From Streptacidiphilus neutrinimicus (lineage in GTDB: Bacteria; Actinomycetota; Actinomycetes; Streptomycetales; Streptomycetaceae): 42,467 bases of DNA. Of this stretch, positions 17,511 to 25,272 are shown piece after piece. The stretch lies in NCBI RefSeq assembly GCF_000787815.1, contig NZ_BBPO01000048.1, positions 1-42,467 on the forward strand. Reading direction: 5' to 3'. Under the pieces are notes generated by a model. It ran no database searches. It was not told where the DNA came from and saw only the letters and a list, made by a program, of their open reading frames with translations. How positions within the stretch are numbered: position 1 is the stretch's first letter; each line of letters starts with the position of its first letter. A program made the position numbers and the translations under genes.

Positions 17511-18200
17511 CTACTGCTGCTCCCACTGCTCCTTGGTGATCTCGAACTGCACTCCCCCGAGCTCGGCGCCCTCGACCATCTGCATGTCATCAGGGGTGGG
17601 AAGAGTGTGCGCGAAGGTCATTCCGACCTTCTCCATGACGTGGCGCGAACCGCTGTTCAGGGCCATCGTCGCAGCCCAGACCTTTCGGACGCCGAGCTCG
17701 GTGAACCCCTTGTGGAGCAGGGCCCGTGAGACTTCGGTGGCGTATCCCTTGCCCCAGGCATCCTGCCGAAGCCGGTAGCCGAGTTCAGCCTCGTCCCGCG
17801 GGCCGTCCGGCTCGGGGCGCAGGCAGAACCAGCCGACGAACGCGTCGCCGACGATCTCGTACGCGGCGAACAGTCCGAGCTCGCCGTGCCACCTCTCGTA
17901 ACCGGCGAGGATGAACGGCAGGTGGCTCTCGCGGACAGTCTCCGGCGCGGTAGCAGCGCCCCCGGAGAGGTAGCGCATCACCGCCGGGTCGCTGTCCAGC
18001 TCGATCAGCAAGTCCGCATCATTGGCGGTGAAGCGTCGCAGAACGAGGCGTTCGGTCTTCAGGTACGTGTCCACGCGGGGATGATTCCTGAACGGGCTCG
18101 GGATGCCCAACGAATTTGGGAGCCAGTCGGCCTGGGCATCGCCGAGCCCGACGAGCGGTACAGAAGCGGGCCGCCACCTGAACTTCCTTGTGCGCGACAT
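17511..18200 (-). CDS. GNAT-family N-acetyltransferase (RimJ/RimL-like)
   Basis: The protein matches the Acetyltransf_3 branch of GNAT: LKTERLVLRRFTANDADLL at the domain start, WHGELGLFAAYEI, a central GYRLRQDAWGKGYATEVSRAL acetyl-CoA loop (core DAWGKGYATE, about residues 147-156), and LNSGSRHVMEKVGMTF near the C-terminus. Such enzymes acetylate protein N-termini or small molecules; substrate unknown. ATG 18200 has an excellent GGGAGGGG site seven bases upstream and gives 229 aa with a 42-residue extension. The alternative GTG 18074 starts right at the domain (187 aa) with only AGGA upstream. Confidence 0.82.
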   Translation of the reverse strand: MSRTRKFRWRPASVPLVGLGDAQADWLPNSLGIPSPFRNHPRVDTYLKTERLVLRRFTANDADLLIELDSDPAVMRYLSGGAATAPETVRESHLPFILAGYERWHGELGLFAAYEIVGDAFVGWFCLRPEPDGPRDEAELGYRLRQDAWGKGYATEVSRALLHKGFTELGVRKVWAATMALNSGSRHVMEKVGMTFAHTLPTPDDMQMVEGAELGGVQFEITKEQWEQQ

Positions 18201-18243
18201 GGTTTGCCCCTCCCTGTTCATGCCGGGTCACGGGGACAGGCGA

Positions 18244-18275
18244 AGGCCCGGCCCGGGTGGTGTCGGGCCGGGCCT
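18244..18275. terminator. Perfect 12-bp hairpin upstream of the GNAT gene
   Basis: AGGCCCGGCCCG (18244-18255) and CGGGCCGGGCCT (18264-18275) form a 12-bp stem with an eight-base loop. It lies downstream of the 43-aa minus-strand ORF and upstream of the GNAT start, so it probably ends the small transcript. Confidence 0.75.
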
Positions 18276-18319
18276 GGTGTGTGTCCCGGAGGGACGTCCC
18301 GCGGGGAGGAGGCGGGAGG

Positions 18320-18451
18320 TCAGTCCGAGGCGGAGGGGGAGGAGGCGCGGAGCGCGTCGGACTCCTCGAGGATCTCGTCGAGGTCGGCGTCGGAGAGGAA
18401 GCCGTCGTCGGAGGAGGGGGCCGGGGACGGGCGGCCGGGGATCTGCGGCAT
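18320..18451 (-). CDS. 43-aa acidic small protein of unknown function
   Basis: ATG 18451 has GGGAGGCG about eight bases upstream, a strong ribosome site, and the frame ends at 18320-18322. The peptide starts MPQIPGRPSPAPSS, has an acidic helical centre (DADLDEILEESDAL), ends in a Ser/Ala/Asp tail, and lacks cysteines, signal sequence or TM. A strong terminator hairpin follows. It sits at the left edge of the biosynthetic cluster. I do not recognise a family; a RiPP precursor is possible in principle but no maturase is nearby. Confidence 0.55.
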   Translation of the reverse strand: MPQIPGRPSPAPSSDDGFLSDADLDEILEESDALRASSPSASD

Positions 18452-18485
18452 GGTCTGCGCCTCCCAAGGGCGGAGTAGGGGAGTA

Positions 18486-18545
18486 GGGCAGGACAGAGCG
18501 GAACCGGGCAGGACAGGGCGGAACCGGGCGGGACAGGGCAGGACG
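18486..18545. repeat. 20-bp tandem repeat, three copies, upstream of the acidic small ORF
   Basis: Units at 18486-18505, 18506-18525 and 18526-18545 have the consensus GGGCAGGACAGGGCGGAACC with few mismatches. They are preceded by an 8-bp GAGTAGGG duplication. They lie 35-95 bp upstream of the minus-strand 43-aa ORF, where promoter or leader elements would be. Confidence 0.85.
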
Positions 18546-18644
18546 AACAGGCCCACGCACCGTCGCCGAACGCGCCGGAGAGACGCTCGAAGGCGGGGTG
18601 AGCGGAGCGGGGGAGGCCGGTCTCGCGGGGGCCCGGTGGCGCGC

Positions 18645-18662
18645 TCAAGGTCGACTCGAGGA
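18645..18662 (+). promoter_or_regulatory. Candidate SARP box before the first ACP
   Basis: TCAAGGT (18645-18651) and TCGAGGA (18656-18662) are direct heptamers with an exact 11-bp period. SARP regulators such as ActII-ORF4 and DnrI bind TCGAG-like heptamers repeated every 11 bp, about 8 bp before the -10. CACAGT at 18671-18676 sits at that distance. Confidence 0.5.
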
Positions 18663-18724
18663 GCGCGGCGCACAGTGCGGCCCCGAGACGCCCACCGCGG
18701 AAACGGCCGAAGGAGCGAGCGACC

Positions 18725-19081
18725 ATGCACACTGCGCCCTGGGACCAGAAGTTCGAGCGGACCGTCCGTGCGGCCCTGCCGTACCTGGAGCCGGACGAGC
18801 CGCTCTTGCCCGCCACCTCGCTGACCGACTGCGGGCTCGACTCGATGGGCATGATCCAGCTGACCGAGGTGCTCGAACGCACCTACGGGGTCTCGTTTCC
18901 GCCCGGGACGATGCCGACGACGGCGTTCTCGTCCGCCGGGACGCTGTGGGGCGCGGTGCAGACCGCGCGCGTCACGCAGCAGTTGGACGCGGCCGACGGC
19001 AGCGGCGGCCGACGCTCGGCGGGCTCCGCGGGCGGCGCCGCGGCTCGAGCAGGGCACCTGGCGCAGCCGTGGCTGCCGTGA
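18725..19081 (+). CDS. Stand-alone acyl carrier protein
   Basis: A 118-aa protein with a carrier fold in its first 85 residues. The phosphopantetheine serine is Ser40 in LTDCGLDSMGMIQLTEVLE (core GLDSMGM). The last 30 residues are a Gly/Ala-rich tail. AAGGAGCG upstream gives a good ribosome site. It has its own candidate SARP box. A free ACP next to a fatty acyl-AMP ligase usually accepts the activated acid, so this or the ACP at 25006 is the likely partner of the ligase. Confidence 0.85.
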   Translation: MHTAPWDQKFERTVRAALPYLEPDEPLLPATSLTDCGLDSMGMIQLTEVLERTYGVSFPPGTMPTTAFSSAGTLWGAVQTARVTQQLDAADGSGGRRSAGSAGGAAARAGHLAQPWLP

Positions 19082-19153
19082 GCGAACGGCCATGAGCACG
19101 ACGGCACCCTTCGAGTACGGATGAGGTAGGTCGCGAGTCGGCCTCTGTCCGGT

Positions 19154-19182
19154 TCGACATGGTTGCGAGGGGCTCTCGAGAG
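19154..19182 (+). promoter_or_regulatory. Candidate SARP box (three heptamers) before the FAAL operon
   Basis: TCGACAT (19154), GCGAGGG (19165) and TCGAGAG (19176) lie on one face of the helix with exact 11-bp spacing. CATCCT at 19191-19196 follows eight bases after the last heptamer and may be the -10. This would control the 13-kb FAAL-to-DUF4260 operon. Confidence 0.6.
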
Positions 19183-19255
19183 TCCCGTCCCATCCTCGGC
19201 TCCAGCGGATCCAACGGAGGATCCCGCACACGGTCCGAGCTGAGGGGGAACAGAC

Positions 19256-21202
19256 GTGACGAGTGGGGTCGAGCCGTCGAGCGCACGCACGTTCACCGAC
19301 GCACGCACGTTCACCGAGCGGTTCCGTGCACACGCGGAGACGCTGGGCAGGCGGAACGCGTTCGTCTTCCTGCACCAGAAGCCCGGCGGGCCCGAGCCGG
19401 AGCGGGTCTCCTACCAGGAGCTCGACCGCGCCGCCCGCGGCATCGCCGCGTGGATCCAGGAGACCGGCAAGCCCGGCGACCGGGTGCTGGTGCTGCAGTC
19501 CTCCGGGCTGGCCTTCCTCACCAGTTTCCTCGGCTGCCTGTACGCAGGCGCCGTCGCCGTGCCGACGCCCGTGCCGGACGCGTCCAGCGCCAATCTGGAG
19601 CGGTTCCTCGGCATCATCAGAGACGCCAACGCGAGTCTGGTGCTGACCGACAGCGCCAACGCGCCGGAGATCTCCCAGCGGTTGGCCGAGGCGGGCCGGC
19701 CGCAGGTGCGGTGTCTGGCCACCGAGTTACTGCCCGGGGACAGCGCCGACAGCTGGGTCGAGCCGGCCTTCGCGCCCGACAAGCTCGCCTTCCTCCAGTA
19801 CACCTCCGGCTCCACCGGCGAGCCCAAGGGCGTGATGGTCTCCCACGGCAACCTCGCCGCCAACCAGGAGACGATCCGTCGGGCCATGCGCACCGGTCCG
19901 GACTCGGTCATCGGCGGCTGGCTGCCGTTCCATCACGACATGGGCCTGGTCGGCCACCTGCTGCACCCGCTGTGGCTCGGCGCTTCGGGCGTGCACATGG
20001 AGCCGGTGGCGTTCATCCGCCGGCCGGTCTCCTGGCTGCGCATGATCACCGAGTACCGGGTGACCACCGGCGGCGGTCCCGACTTCGGCTACCAGCTCTG
20101 CCTGGACCGGATAAGCGACGAGCAGATGGAGGGGCTGGAGCTCTCCAGCTGGCGCAACGCCGTCAACGGCTCCGAGCCGATCAAGGCGAGCACGCTGACC
20201 CGGTTCGCGGAGCGCTTCGCGCCCGTCGGGCTGCAGCGCGGCGCGCTCTACCCCTGCTACGGCATGGCCGAGGCGACGCTGCTGGTCGCGGGCGACACCC
20301 CCGGCAGGCAGCCGGTGCGGTTCCGCGCCGACGGTGCGGAGCTCGACGGGCGTCGTCTCGTCGGCGCCGGGATCGGCGGCGGGACGCCGCGCACGATCGT
20401 CAGCAGCGGCCGTCCGCACGGCTGCGAGCTGCGCGTCGTCGACCCCGACACGCACGCGAGCCTGCCCGACGGCACCGTCGGCGAGATCTGGCTGCGCGGC
20501 CCCGGCATCGCGCTCGGGTACTGGAACCGGCCGTTGGAGACCGGCGAGACCTTCCAGGCCGTCACGGCCGAGGGCGACGTCGGCTGGCTGCGCACCGGCG
20601 ACCTGGGTGTGCTGCACGAGGGCCGGCTGTTCGTCACCGGGCGGATCAAGGAGATCGTGATCCTGGCCGGGCGCAACCTCTACCCCCAGGACATCGAGCG
20701 GGCCGTGCAGCGCGCGGACGCCCAGTTCGGCTCCGGAGCCGCGTTCGGGATCGACACCGGCGAGACCGGGCGCGAGCAGGTCGTGCTGATCCAGGAGGTG
20801 CGCCGCCCCGGGCAGCCCGACACGGACTTCGCCGCGCTCGCGGCCACCGCGCAGCGCAGCATCCTGCGGGAGTTCGACATCCCGGCGGAGAACGTGCTGC
20901 TGGTCCGCCCGGGCACACTGCGCCGCACCACCAGCGGCAAGCCGCGGCGCGGCGAGATGCGGCAGCTGCTGCTCAACGGCTCGCTGCGCCCGATCCACTC
21001 GGTGCTGCACCCCTACCTGAGCGAGCTGATCGGCGCCGGGGCGGGCAGCCTGGCAGGCGGCGCGGCAGGCGGCCTCAGGCGGAGCGACCCGCGCGGCGAC
21101 CTGCGCAGGGACCCGCGCGGCGACCTGCGCAGTGACCCGCGCGGCGACCTGCGCAGGGACCTGCGCAGCGGGCCAGGCACGAGTGGGAGGCAGTCGTGGT
21201 GA
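19256..21202 (+). CDS. Fatty acyl-AMP ligase (FAAL)
   Basis: The enzyme adenylates a carboxylic acid and transfers it to the phosphopantetheine of an ACP. The ATP-binding motif YTSGSTGEPKGVMVSHGNL is at residues 182-200. FAAL-typical segments are GWLPFHHDMGLVGHLLHPLW (221-240) and GGPDFGYQLC (273-282); YGMAEATLLV (335-344) is followed by the FAAL-specific insertion. GDLGVLHEGRLFVTGRIKE is the hinge region. Length 648 aa includes a repetitive Arg/Asp-rich tail of about 40 residues. Codon 158 is TTA. The GTG start has a purine-rich site upstream. It heads the operon and overlaps the first dehydrogenase. Confidence 0.92.
   Translation: MTSGVEPSSARTFTDARTFTERFRAHAETLGRRNAFVFLHQKPGGPEPERVSYQELDRAARGIAAWIQETGKPGDRVLVLQSSGLAFLTSFLGCLYAGAVAVPTPVPDASSANLERFLGIIRDANASLVLTDSANAPEISQRLAEAGRPQVRCLATELLPGDSADSWVEPAFAPDKLAFLQYTSGSTGEPKGVMVSHGNLAANQETIRRAMRTGPDSVIGGWLPFHHDMGLVGHLLHPLWLGASGVHMEPVAFIRRPVSWLRMITEYRVTTGGGPDFGYQLCLDRISDEQMEGLELSSWRNAVNGSEPIKASTLTRFAERFAPVGLQRGALYPCYGMAEATLLVAGDTPGRQPVRFRADGAELDGRRLVGAGIGGGTPRTIVSSGRPHGCELRVVDPDTHASLPDGTVGEIWLRGPGIALGYWNRPLETGETFQAVTAEGDVGWLRTGDLGVLHEGRLFVTGRIKEIVILAGRNLYPQDIERAVQRADAQFGSGAAFGIDTGETGREQVVLIQEVRRPGQPDTDFAALAATAQRSILREFDIPAENVLLVRPGTLRRTTSGKPRRGEMRQLLLNGSLRPIHSVLHPYLSELIGAGAGSLAGGAAGGLRRSDPRGDLRRDPRGDLRSDPRGDLRRDLRSGPGTSGRQSW
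21086..21157 (+). repeat. 24-bp tandem repeat, three copies, at the 3' end of the FAAL gene
   Basis: Units at 21086-21109, 21110-21133 and 21134-21157 are nearly identical and encode DPRGDLR(R/S) octapeptides at the C-terminus of the ligase. The period keeps the frame. Confidence 0.93.
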
Positions 21203-23025
21203 CCACGCCGCGGCGCGTCGTTCCCGCCGAGCTCGACTGGCCGCTGCCGCACCCCTCCTGGGAGCTCGGCGCGCGGCTCGACCGCGAGCTCGGCGACCCG
21301 GCCGACGACGCCGGGGTGCACTCCTACCGCGAGTCGCTCCGGCTGGACGAGGGCGAGGAGTTCCCCGCCGAGCAACTCGCCGCGCTCGACCTGTGGGGAC
21401 TGGCCGAGTACTACGTCCCGGCCCAGTACGGGGGCCGACTGACGGACTACCAGGACCTGTCGCAGCTGATCCGGATGCTGGCCCGGCGCGACCTCACCGT
21501 CGCGATCGCGCACGGCAAGACCTTCCTGGGCGCGGCGCCGGTCTTCCTCTCCGGCGACCACGCGGCCGCCCGGCGGCTGGCCCGGCTGGTCCGCCGGGGC
21601 GCCCGGGTCTCCCTGGGGCTGACCGAGCGCACCCACGGCAGCGACATCCTGGCCGGTGAGCTCACCGCCGAGAACCACGGGGACGGCCTGCGCCTGAACG
21701 GCGAGAAATGGCTGATCAACAACGCCACCCGGGGCCGGCTGCTCTCGCTGCTCACCCGGACCTCGCCCACCGGCGGACCGCGCGGCTTCTCGCTGGTGCT
21801 GGTCGACAAGGACGAGCTGCCCGAGGGCACCTACCGGCATCTGCCCAAGCTGCGCACCCTCGGCATCCGCGGCGCGGACATCAGCGGCGTCGTCCTGCAG
21901 GACGCGCCCGTCGGCGCGGACGCGGTGGTGGGCGGCCTGGGCGGTGGGGCGGAGCTGGTGCTGCGCACGCTGCAGGTCACCCGGACGCTCTGCCCCGCGC
22001 TCTCGCTGGGTGCCGCCGACCACGCGCTGCGGCTGGCCGTCGGCTTCGCCCAGGAGCGGGAGCTCTACGGGCGGACGCTGGCCGAGCTGCCGCTGACCCG
22101 GCACACGCTCGCCGGCGCCTACGCCGACCTGCTGCTGTGCGAGGCGCTCAACACCGTCGCGGTGCGCAGCATCCACGCGCTCAGCAGCGAGCTGGGCGTG
22201 ACCGCCGCCGTGGCCAAGTACCTGGTGCCCTCGGTGGTCGACGACATCGTCGCCGAGCTCGGCGCGCTGCTGGGCGCGCGCAGCTTCCTCGCCGACCACT
22301 ACGCCCACGGCCGCTACCAGAAGCTGGCGCGCGACCACCGGATCGTCGGGATCTTCGACGGCAACACGATGGTCAACCTGTACTCGCTGGTGGTCCAGTT
22401 CCGGGCGCTGGCACGCAGCTTCCTGGCGCCCGCGGACCACCGGCCCCGGCTGGCCTCGCTGTTCGACCTGGAGCGGCGGCTGCCCGAGTTCGACCCGGCG
22501 CAGCTGGTGCTGGTCTCCCGTTACGGGAGCAGCATCATGGGCACCCTGCCCGCCGCCGTCCGTGCGCTGCGTGCGGAGGCGGCGGACCGGCCCGCGCTGG
22601 CCCGCGCGGCCGCGCTGGCGGAGGAGGTGCACCGTGCCGCCCACGAGCTGCACGAGCGCATCGCAACGTGCACCTCGACCGTCGGCGACGCGGCCCCGTC
22701 GAGCTTCGAGGACGCCCGCCGGTACTCCCTGTGCTTCGCGGGCGCGGCGGCGCTCGGATTGTGGCTGCACTCCCACCGCGCCGCCGAAAGCGGCCCGACG
22801 GGCGAACTGTGGCGTGACGGCCTGTGGTTGGAGGCCGTACTCGACCGGGTGCTGCGGCGTCAGGCCCTCGGCGGGCCGGCCCGGCGGTCGGCGCCGGCGA
22901 CGGGCGGCGCCACCGAGGCGGACCTGAGCGAGCGGCTCGAGGCCCGGCTCATCGAGCAGTACCAGCAGGGCAGCCTCTTCTCGCTGCTGCCCTGCCCAGT
23001 GGCGGAGGGACCCGTGTCATGTTGA
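21199..23025 (+). CDS. Acyl-CoA dehydrogenase-like flavoprotein, subunit 1
   Basis: A 608-aa ACAD-fold protein, longer than the usual 380 aa, with a C-terminal extension after about residue 410. Visible ACAD features are LTERTHGSDI (substrate/flavin loop), GEKWLINNATRG, and TLGIRGADISGVVLQDAPV. The position of the catalytic Glu (YEGT in MCAD) reads IFDGNTMVNL with Asp at about residue 387. Paired long ACADs beside an acyl-ACP ligase and ACP occur in the ramoplanin and enduracidin clusters, where they are proposed to desaturate the acyl chain. GTG 21199 gives a GTGA overlap with the FAAL stop and GGAGG eight bases upstream; GTG 21196 is equally possible. Confidence 0.85.
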   Translation: MTTPRRVVPAELDWPLPHPSWELGARLDRELGDPADDAGVHSYRESLRLDEGEEFPAEQLAALDLWGLAEYYVPAQYGGRLTDYQDLSQLIRMLARRDLTVAIAHGKTFLGAAPVFLSGDHAAARRLARLVRRGARVSLGLTERTHGSDILAGELTAENHGDGLRLNGEKWLINNATRGRLLSLLTRTSPTGGPRGFSLVLVDKDELPEGTYRHLPKLRTLGIRGADISGVVLQDAPVGADAVVGGLGGGAELVLRTLQVTRTLCPALSLGAADHALRLAVGFAQERELYGRTLAELPLTRHTLAGAYADLLLCEALNTVAVRSIHALSSELGVTAAVAKYLVPSVVDDIVAELGALLGARSFLADHYAHGRYQKLARDHRIVGIFDGNTMVNLYSLVVQFRALARSFLAPADHRPRLASLFDLERRLPEFDPAQLVLVSRYGSSIMGTLPAAVRALRAEAADRPALARAAALAEEVHRAAHELHERIATCTSTVGDAAPSSFEDARRYSLCFAGAAALGLWLHSHRAAESGPTGELWRDGLWLEAVLDRVLRRQALGGPARRSAPATGGATEADLSERLEARLIEQYQQGSLFSLLPCPVAEGPVSC

Positions 23026-24974
23026 GCAGGCTGAACGACACGCCGTGCAGCGGCGATCCGGCGCAGGGTCCACAGGCGGCAGAGGGTCCACACGCGGCAG
23101 AGGGGCCACAGACGGCGCGGGGTCCACAGGCGGCACAGGAGTCACAGGCATACGGCGCCACGCCCGACCCCGGGTGCGCCGACCTGGACGCGGGCGAGCT
23201 GCGGATCCGCGAGCGGGTCGCCGCCTTCGAGGGGCTGCTGGGCGACCCGCGCGACGCGGGCAACCCCTTCGGCAACGCGGCGCTGCTGGAGGCCGACGAG
23301 CGCGGCGAGCTGCCTGCCGAGGCGGAGCGGGCGCTGGCCGGCTTCCGGCTGAACGACGAGTTCGTCCCGCGCGAGCTGGGCGGCAACCTGGACCGGATCG
23401 ACGGGCTGGCGCGGGTGCTGCGCCCGCTGTTCCGGCGCGACGCCTCGCTCGGGCTCGGCTACGGCGTCACCTCGTTCCTGGCCGCGATCGCGGTGTGGGC
23501 GGCGGGCGACGAGGCGCAGCGGAACTGGACCGCGGAGCTGCTGCGCGACGGCGGCCGCCTCGCGATCGCCTACCACGAGCTGGCGCACGGCAACGACTTC
23601 GTCCGCAACGAGTTCTCCGCCCGGCCCGACGGCAGTGGCGGCTACCTGCTCGACGGGCGCAAGGACGTCATCAACAACGCCGGGCGCGCGGAGGGCCTGG
23701 TGCTGTTCTGCCTGACCGCCCCGCCCGGACAGCGTGGCCCGCGTAGCCACTCGGTGCTGCTGGTCGACACCGCCGGACTGCCCGAGGACAGGTGGTCGGT
23801 GACCGACCGGTACCGGACCGTGGGCGTGCGCGGTTGCCAGGTCGCGGGCTTCTCGTTCGAGCGGTGCCGGGTGCCGGGCAGCGCGCTGGTGGGACGCCAG
23901 GGCGGCGGCGTGGAGACGGCGCTGCGGTCCTTCCAGATCACCCGCAGCGTGGTGCCGGGCATGGTGCTGGGCGGCGCGGACACGGCGCTGCGCACGGTGG
24001 TGCGCTTCGCCACCAGTCGGGAGCTGTACCGCAGGTCGGTGCTGGACATCCCGCACGCGCAGGCGACGGTGGCCAGCGCCTTCACCGACCTGCTGGTCTG
24101 CGACAGCATCTGCCTGGCCGCGACCCGCGCGGTGCACCTGCTGCCCGAGCAGACCAGCGTCTACGCGGCGGCCGTCAAGTACCTGGTGCCCAAGCTCCTC
24201 CAGGACGCCTGCTACAACCTCTCCATCGTGCTCGGCGCCAACTTCTACGTGCGCGACGGCGACTACGGCGTCTTCCAGAAGCACGTGCGGGACCTGCCGA
24301 TGGTGAGTCTCGGGCACGCGGGCAGCGCGGCCTGCCAGGCCACGATCATCCCGCAGCTGCCCCGGCTGGCCCGGCGCTCCTGGGGGCAGGGCACTCCGGC
24401 GCCGGAGGCGCTGTTCCGCACCGGCGGCGGGCTGCCGCCCCTCGACACCGACCGGCTGGTGCTGGCCGCGGAGGACGACGCGCTGGTGGCCTCGCTGCTG
24501 GCGGCCGTCGACCGGCTGGAGGGGCCGGCGGAGGCGGGCGCCGAGCTCGCCCCCGTCCGGGCGCTGCTCCGGGCGCTGGTGGCCGAGCTGAACCGGGTCC
24601 GCGAGGAGTGCCTGGCGCTCGGCCCGCACGACCGCACCGCGATGGCCAGCCCGCACGCCTACGCGCTGGCCGACCGCTACACCCTGCTGCTGGCCGGATC
24701 GGCCTGCGTCAACGTGTGGCTGGCGCAGCGACAGGGCGGCGGGGCCGGTGGTGACGGTGCGGGCTTCCTCGCCGACCCGCGCTGGGTGGTCGCCGCGCTC
24801 ACCCGCGTCTGCCGGCACCTCGGCCTGGCGCTGCCCGAGGAGGCCGACGAGCACAGCGAGTGGATGCTCGCCGAGGTGCTCTGCCGCTACCACGAGGGCC
24901 GCAGCTTCGACCTGTACGACACCCCCCTGGCCGGCCCGCTCGTCGTGGACGAGCCCGCCGCCGCACGCCACTGA
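23019..24974 (+). CDS. Acyl-CoA dehydrogenase-like flavoprotein, subunit 2
   Basis: A 651-aa paralogue of the preceding gene. After a repetitive N-terminus (residues 17-45) the ACAD fold begins near residue 55. YHELAHGNDFVRNEFS, DGRKDVINNAGRAEG and RTVGVRGCQVAGFSFERC align with the same regions of subunit 1. The catalytic-base position reads VSLGHAGSA, with His433 where subunit 1 has Asp, so no carboxylate is present. This resembles actinobacterial heteromeric ACADs in which only one chain is catalytically complete. The ATG overlaps the upstream stop by seven bases, which suggests stoichiometric synthesis. Confidence 0.83.
   Translation: MLSRLNDTPCSGDPAQGPQAAEGPHAAEGPQTARGPQAAQESQAYGATPDPGCADLDAGELRIRERVAAFEGLLGDPRDAGNPFGNAALLEADERGELPAEAERALAGFRLNDEFVPRELGGNLDRIDGLARVLRPLFRRDASLGLGYGVTSFLAAIAVWAAGDEAQRNWTAELLRDGGRLAIAYHELAHGNDFVRNEFSARPDGSGGYLLDGRKDVINNAGRAEGLVLFCLTAPPGQRGPRSHSVLLVDTAGLPEDRWSVTDRYRTVGVRGCQVAGFSFERCRVPGSALVGRQGGGVETALRSFQITRSVVPGMVLGGADTALRTVVRFATSRELYRRSVLDIPHAQATVASAFTDLLVCDSICLAATRAVHLLPEQTSVYAAAVKYLVPKLLQDACYNLSIVLGANFYVRDGDYGVFQKHVRDLPMVSLGHAGSAACQATIIPQLPRLARRSWGQGTPAPEALFRTGGGLPPLDTDRLVLAAEDDALVASLLAAVDRLEGPAEAGAELAPVRALLRALVAELNRVREECLALGPHDRTAMASPHAYALADRYTLLLAGSACVNVWLAQRQGGGAGGDGAGFLADPRWVVAALTRVCRHLGLALPEEADEHSEWMLAEVLCRYHEGRSFDLYDTPLAGPLVVDEPAAARH
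23066..23137 (+). repeat. 18-bp tandem repeat, four copies, at the 5' end of ACAD subunit 2
   Basis: Units start at 23066, 23084, 23102 and 23120 and encode GPQAAE/GPHAAE-type hexapeptides ahead of the folded domain. A degenerate fifth copy follows. Confidence 0.92.
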
Positions 24975-25005
24975 CTCCCCTGGGCCGAATCGAAGGGACC
25001 ACGCG

Positions 25006-25272
25006 ATGCCTGCTGTCACGCCTCTCGAGGCCGAGTACCGCGAGTGGCTCGTCACCCGGCTCAGCGGCTACCTGCGCCGACCGGAGAACGACATCAACGT
25101 CTGCATCCCGTTCAGCGAGTACGGCATGGACTCGGTGGCCGCGCTGAGCCTGTTCGGTGACATCGAGGACGCGTTCGGCCTGTACCTGGAGCCGACGGTC
25201 GCTTGGGACTACCCGACCATCGAGGCGCTGGCCCGATTCCTGGTCCGCGCCGGGAAAGACGGGGAGCTGTGA
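25006..25272 (+). CDS. Stand-alone acyl carrier protein
   Basis: An 88-aa carrier protein with the phosphopantetheine serine at Ser43 in FSEYGMDSVAALSLFGDIED and a conserved LxPTVAWDYPTIEALARFL helix-4 region. It lies 31 bp after the second ACAD and its stop shares a base with the PKS start (TGATG). Position between the ACAD pair and the KS suggests that it carries the chain during dehydrogenation and then donates it to the PKS ketosynthase. This is inferred from gene order. Confidence 0.9.
   Translation: MPAVTPLEAEYREWLVTRLSGYLRRPENDINVCIPFSEYGMDSVAALSLFGDIEDAFGLYLEPTVAWDYPTIEALARFLVRAGKDGEL

Noticed and set aside
18320-18451. RiPP (lanthipeptide or lasso) precursor
   Set aside because: No Cys in the peptide, no macrocyclase, protease or cyclodehydratase gene in the window.
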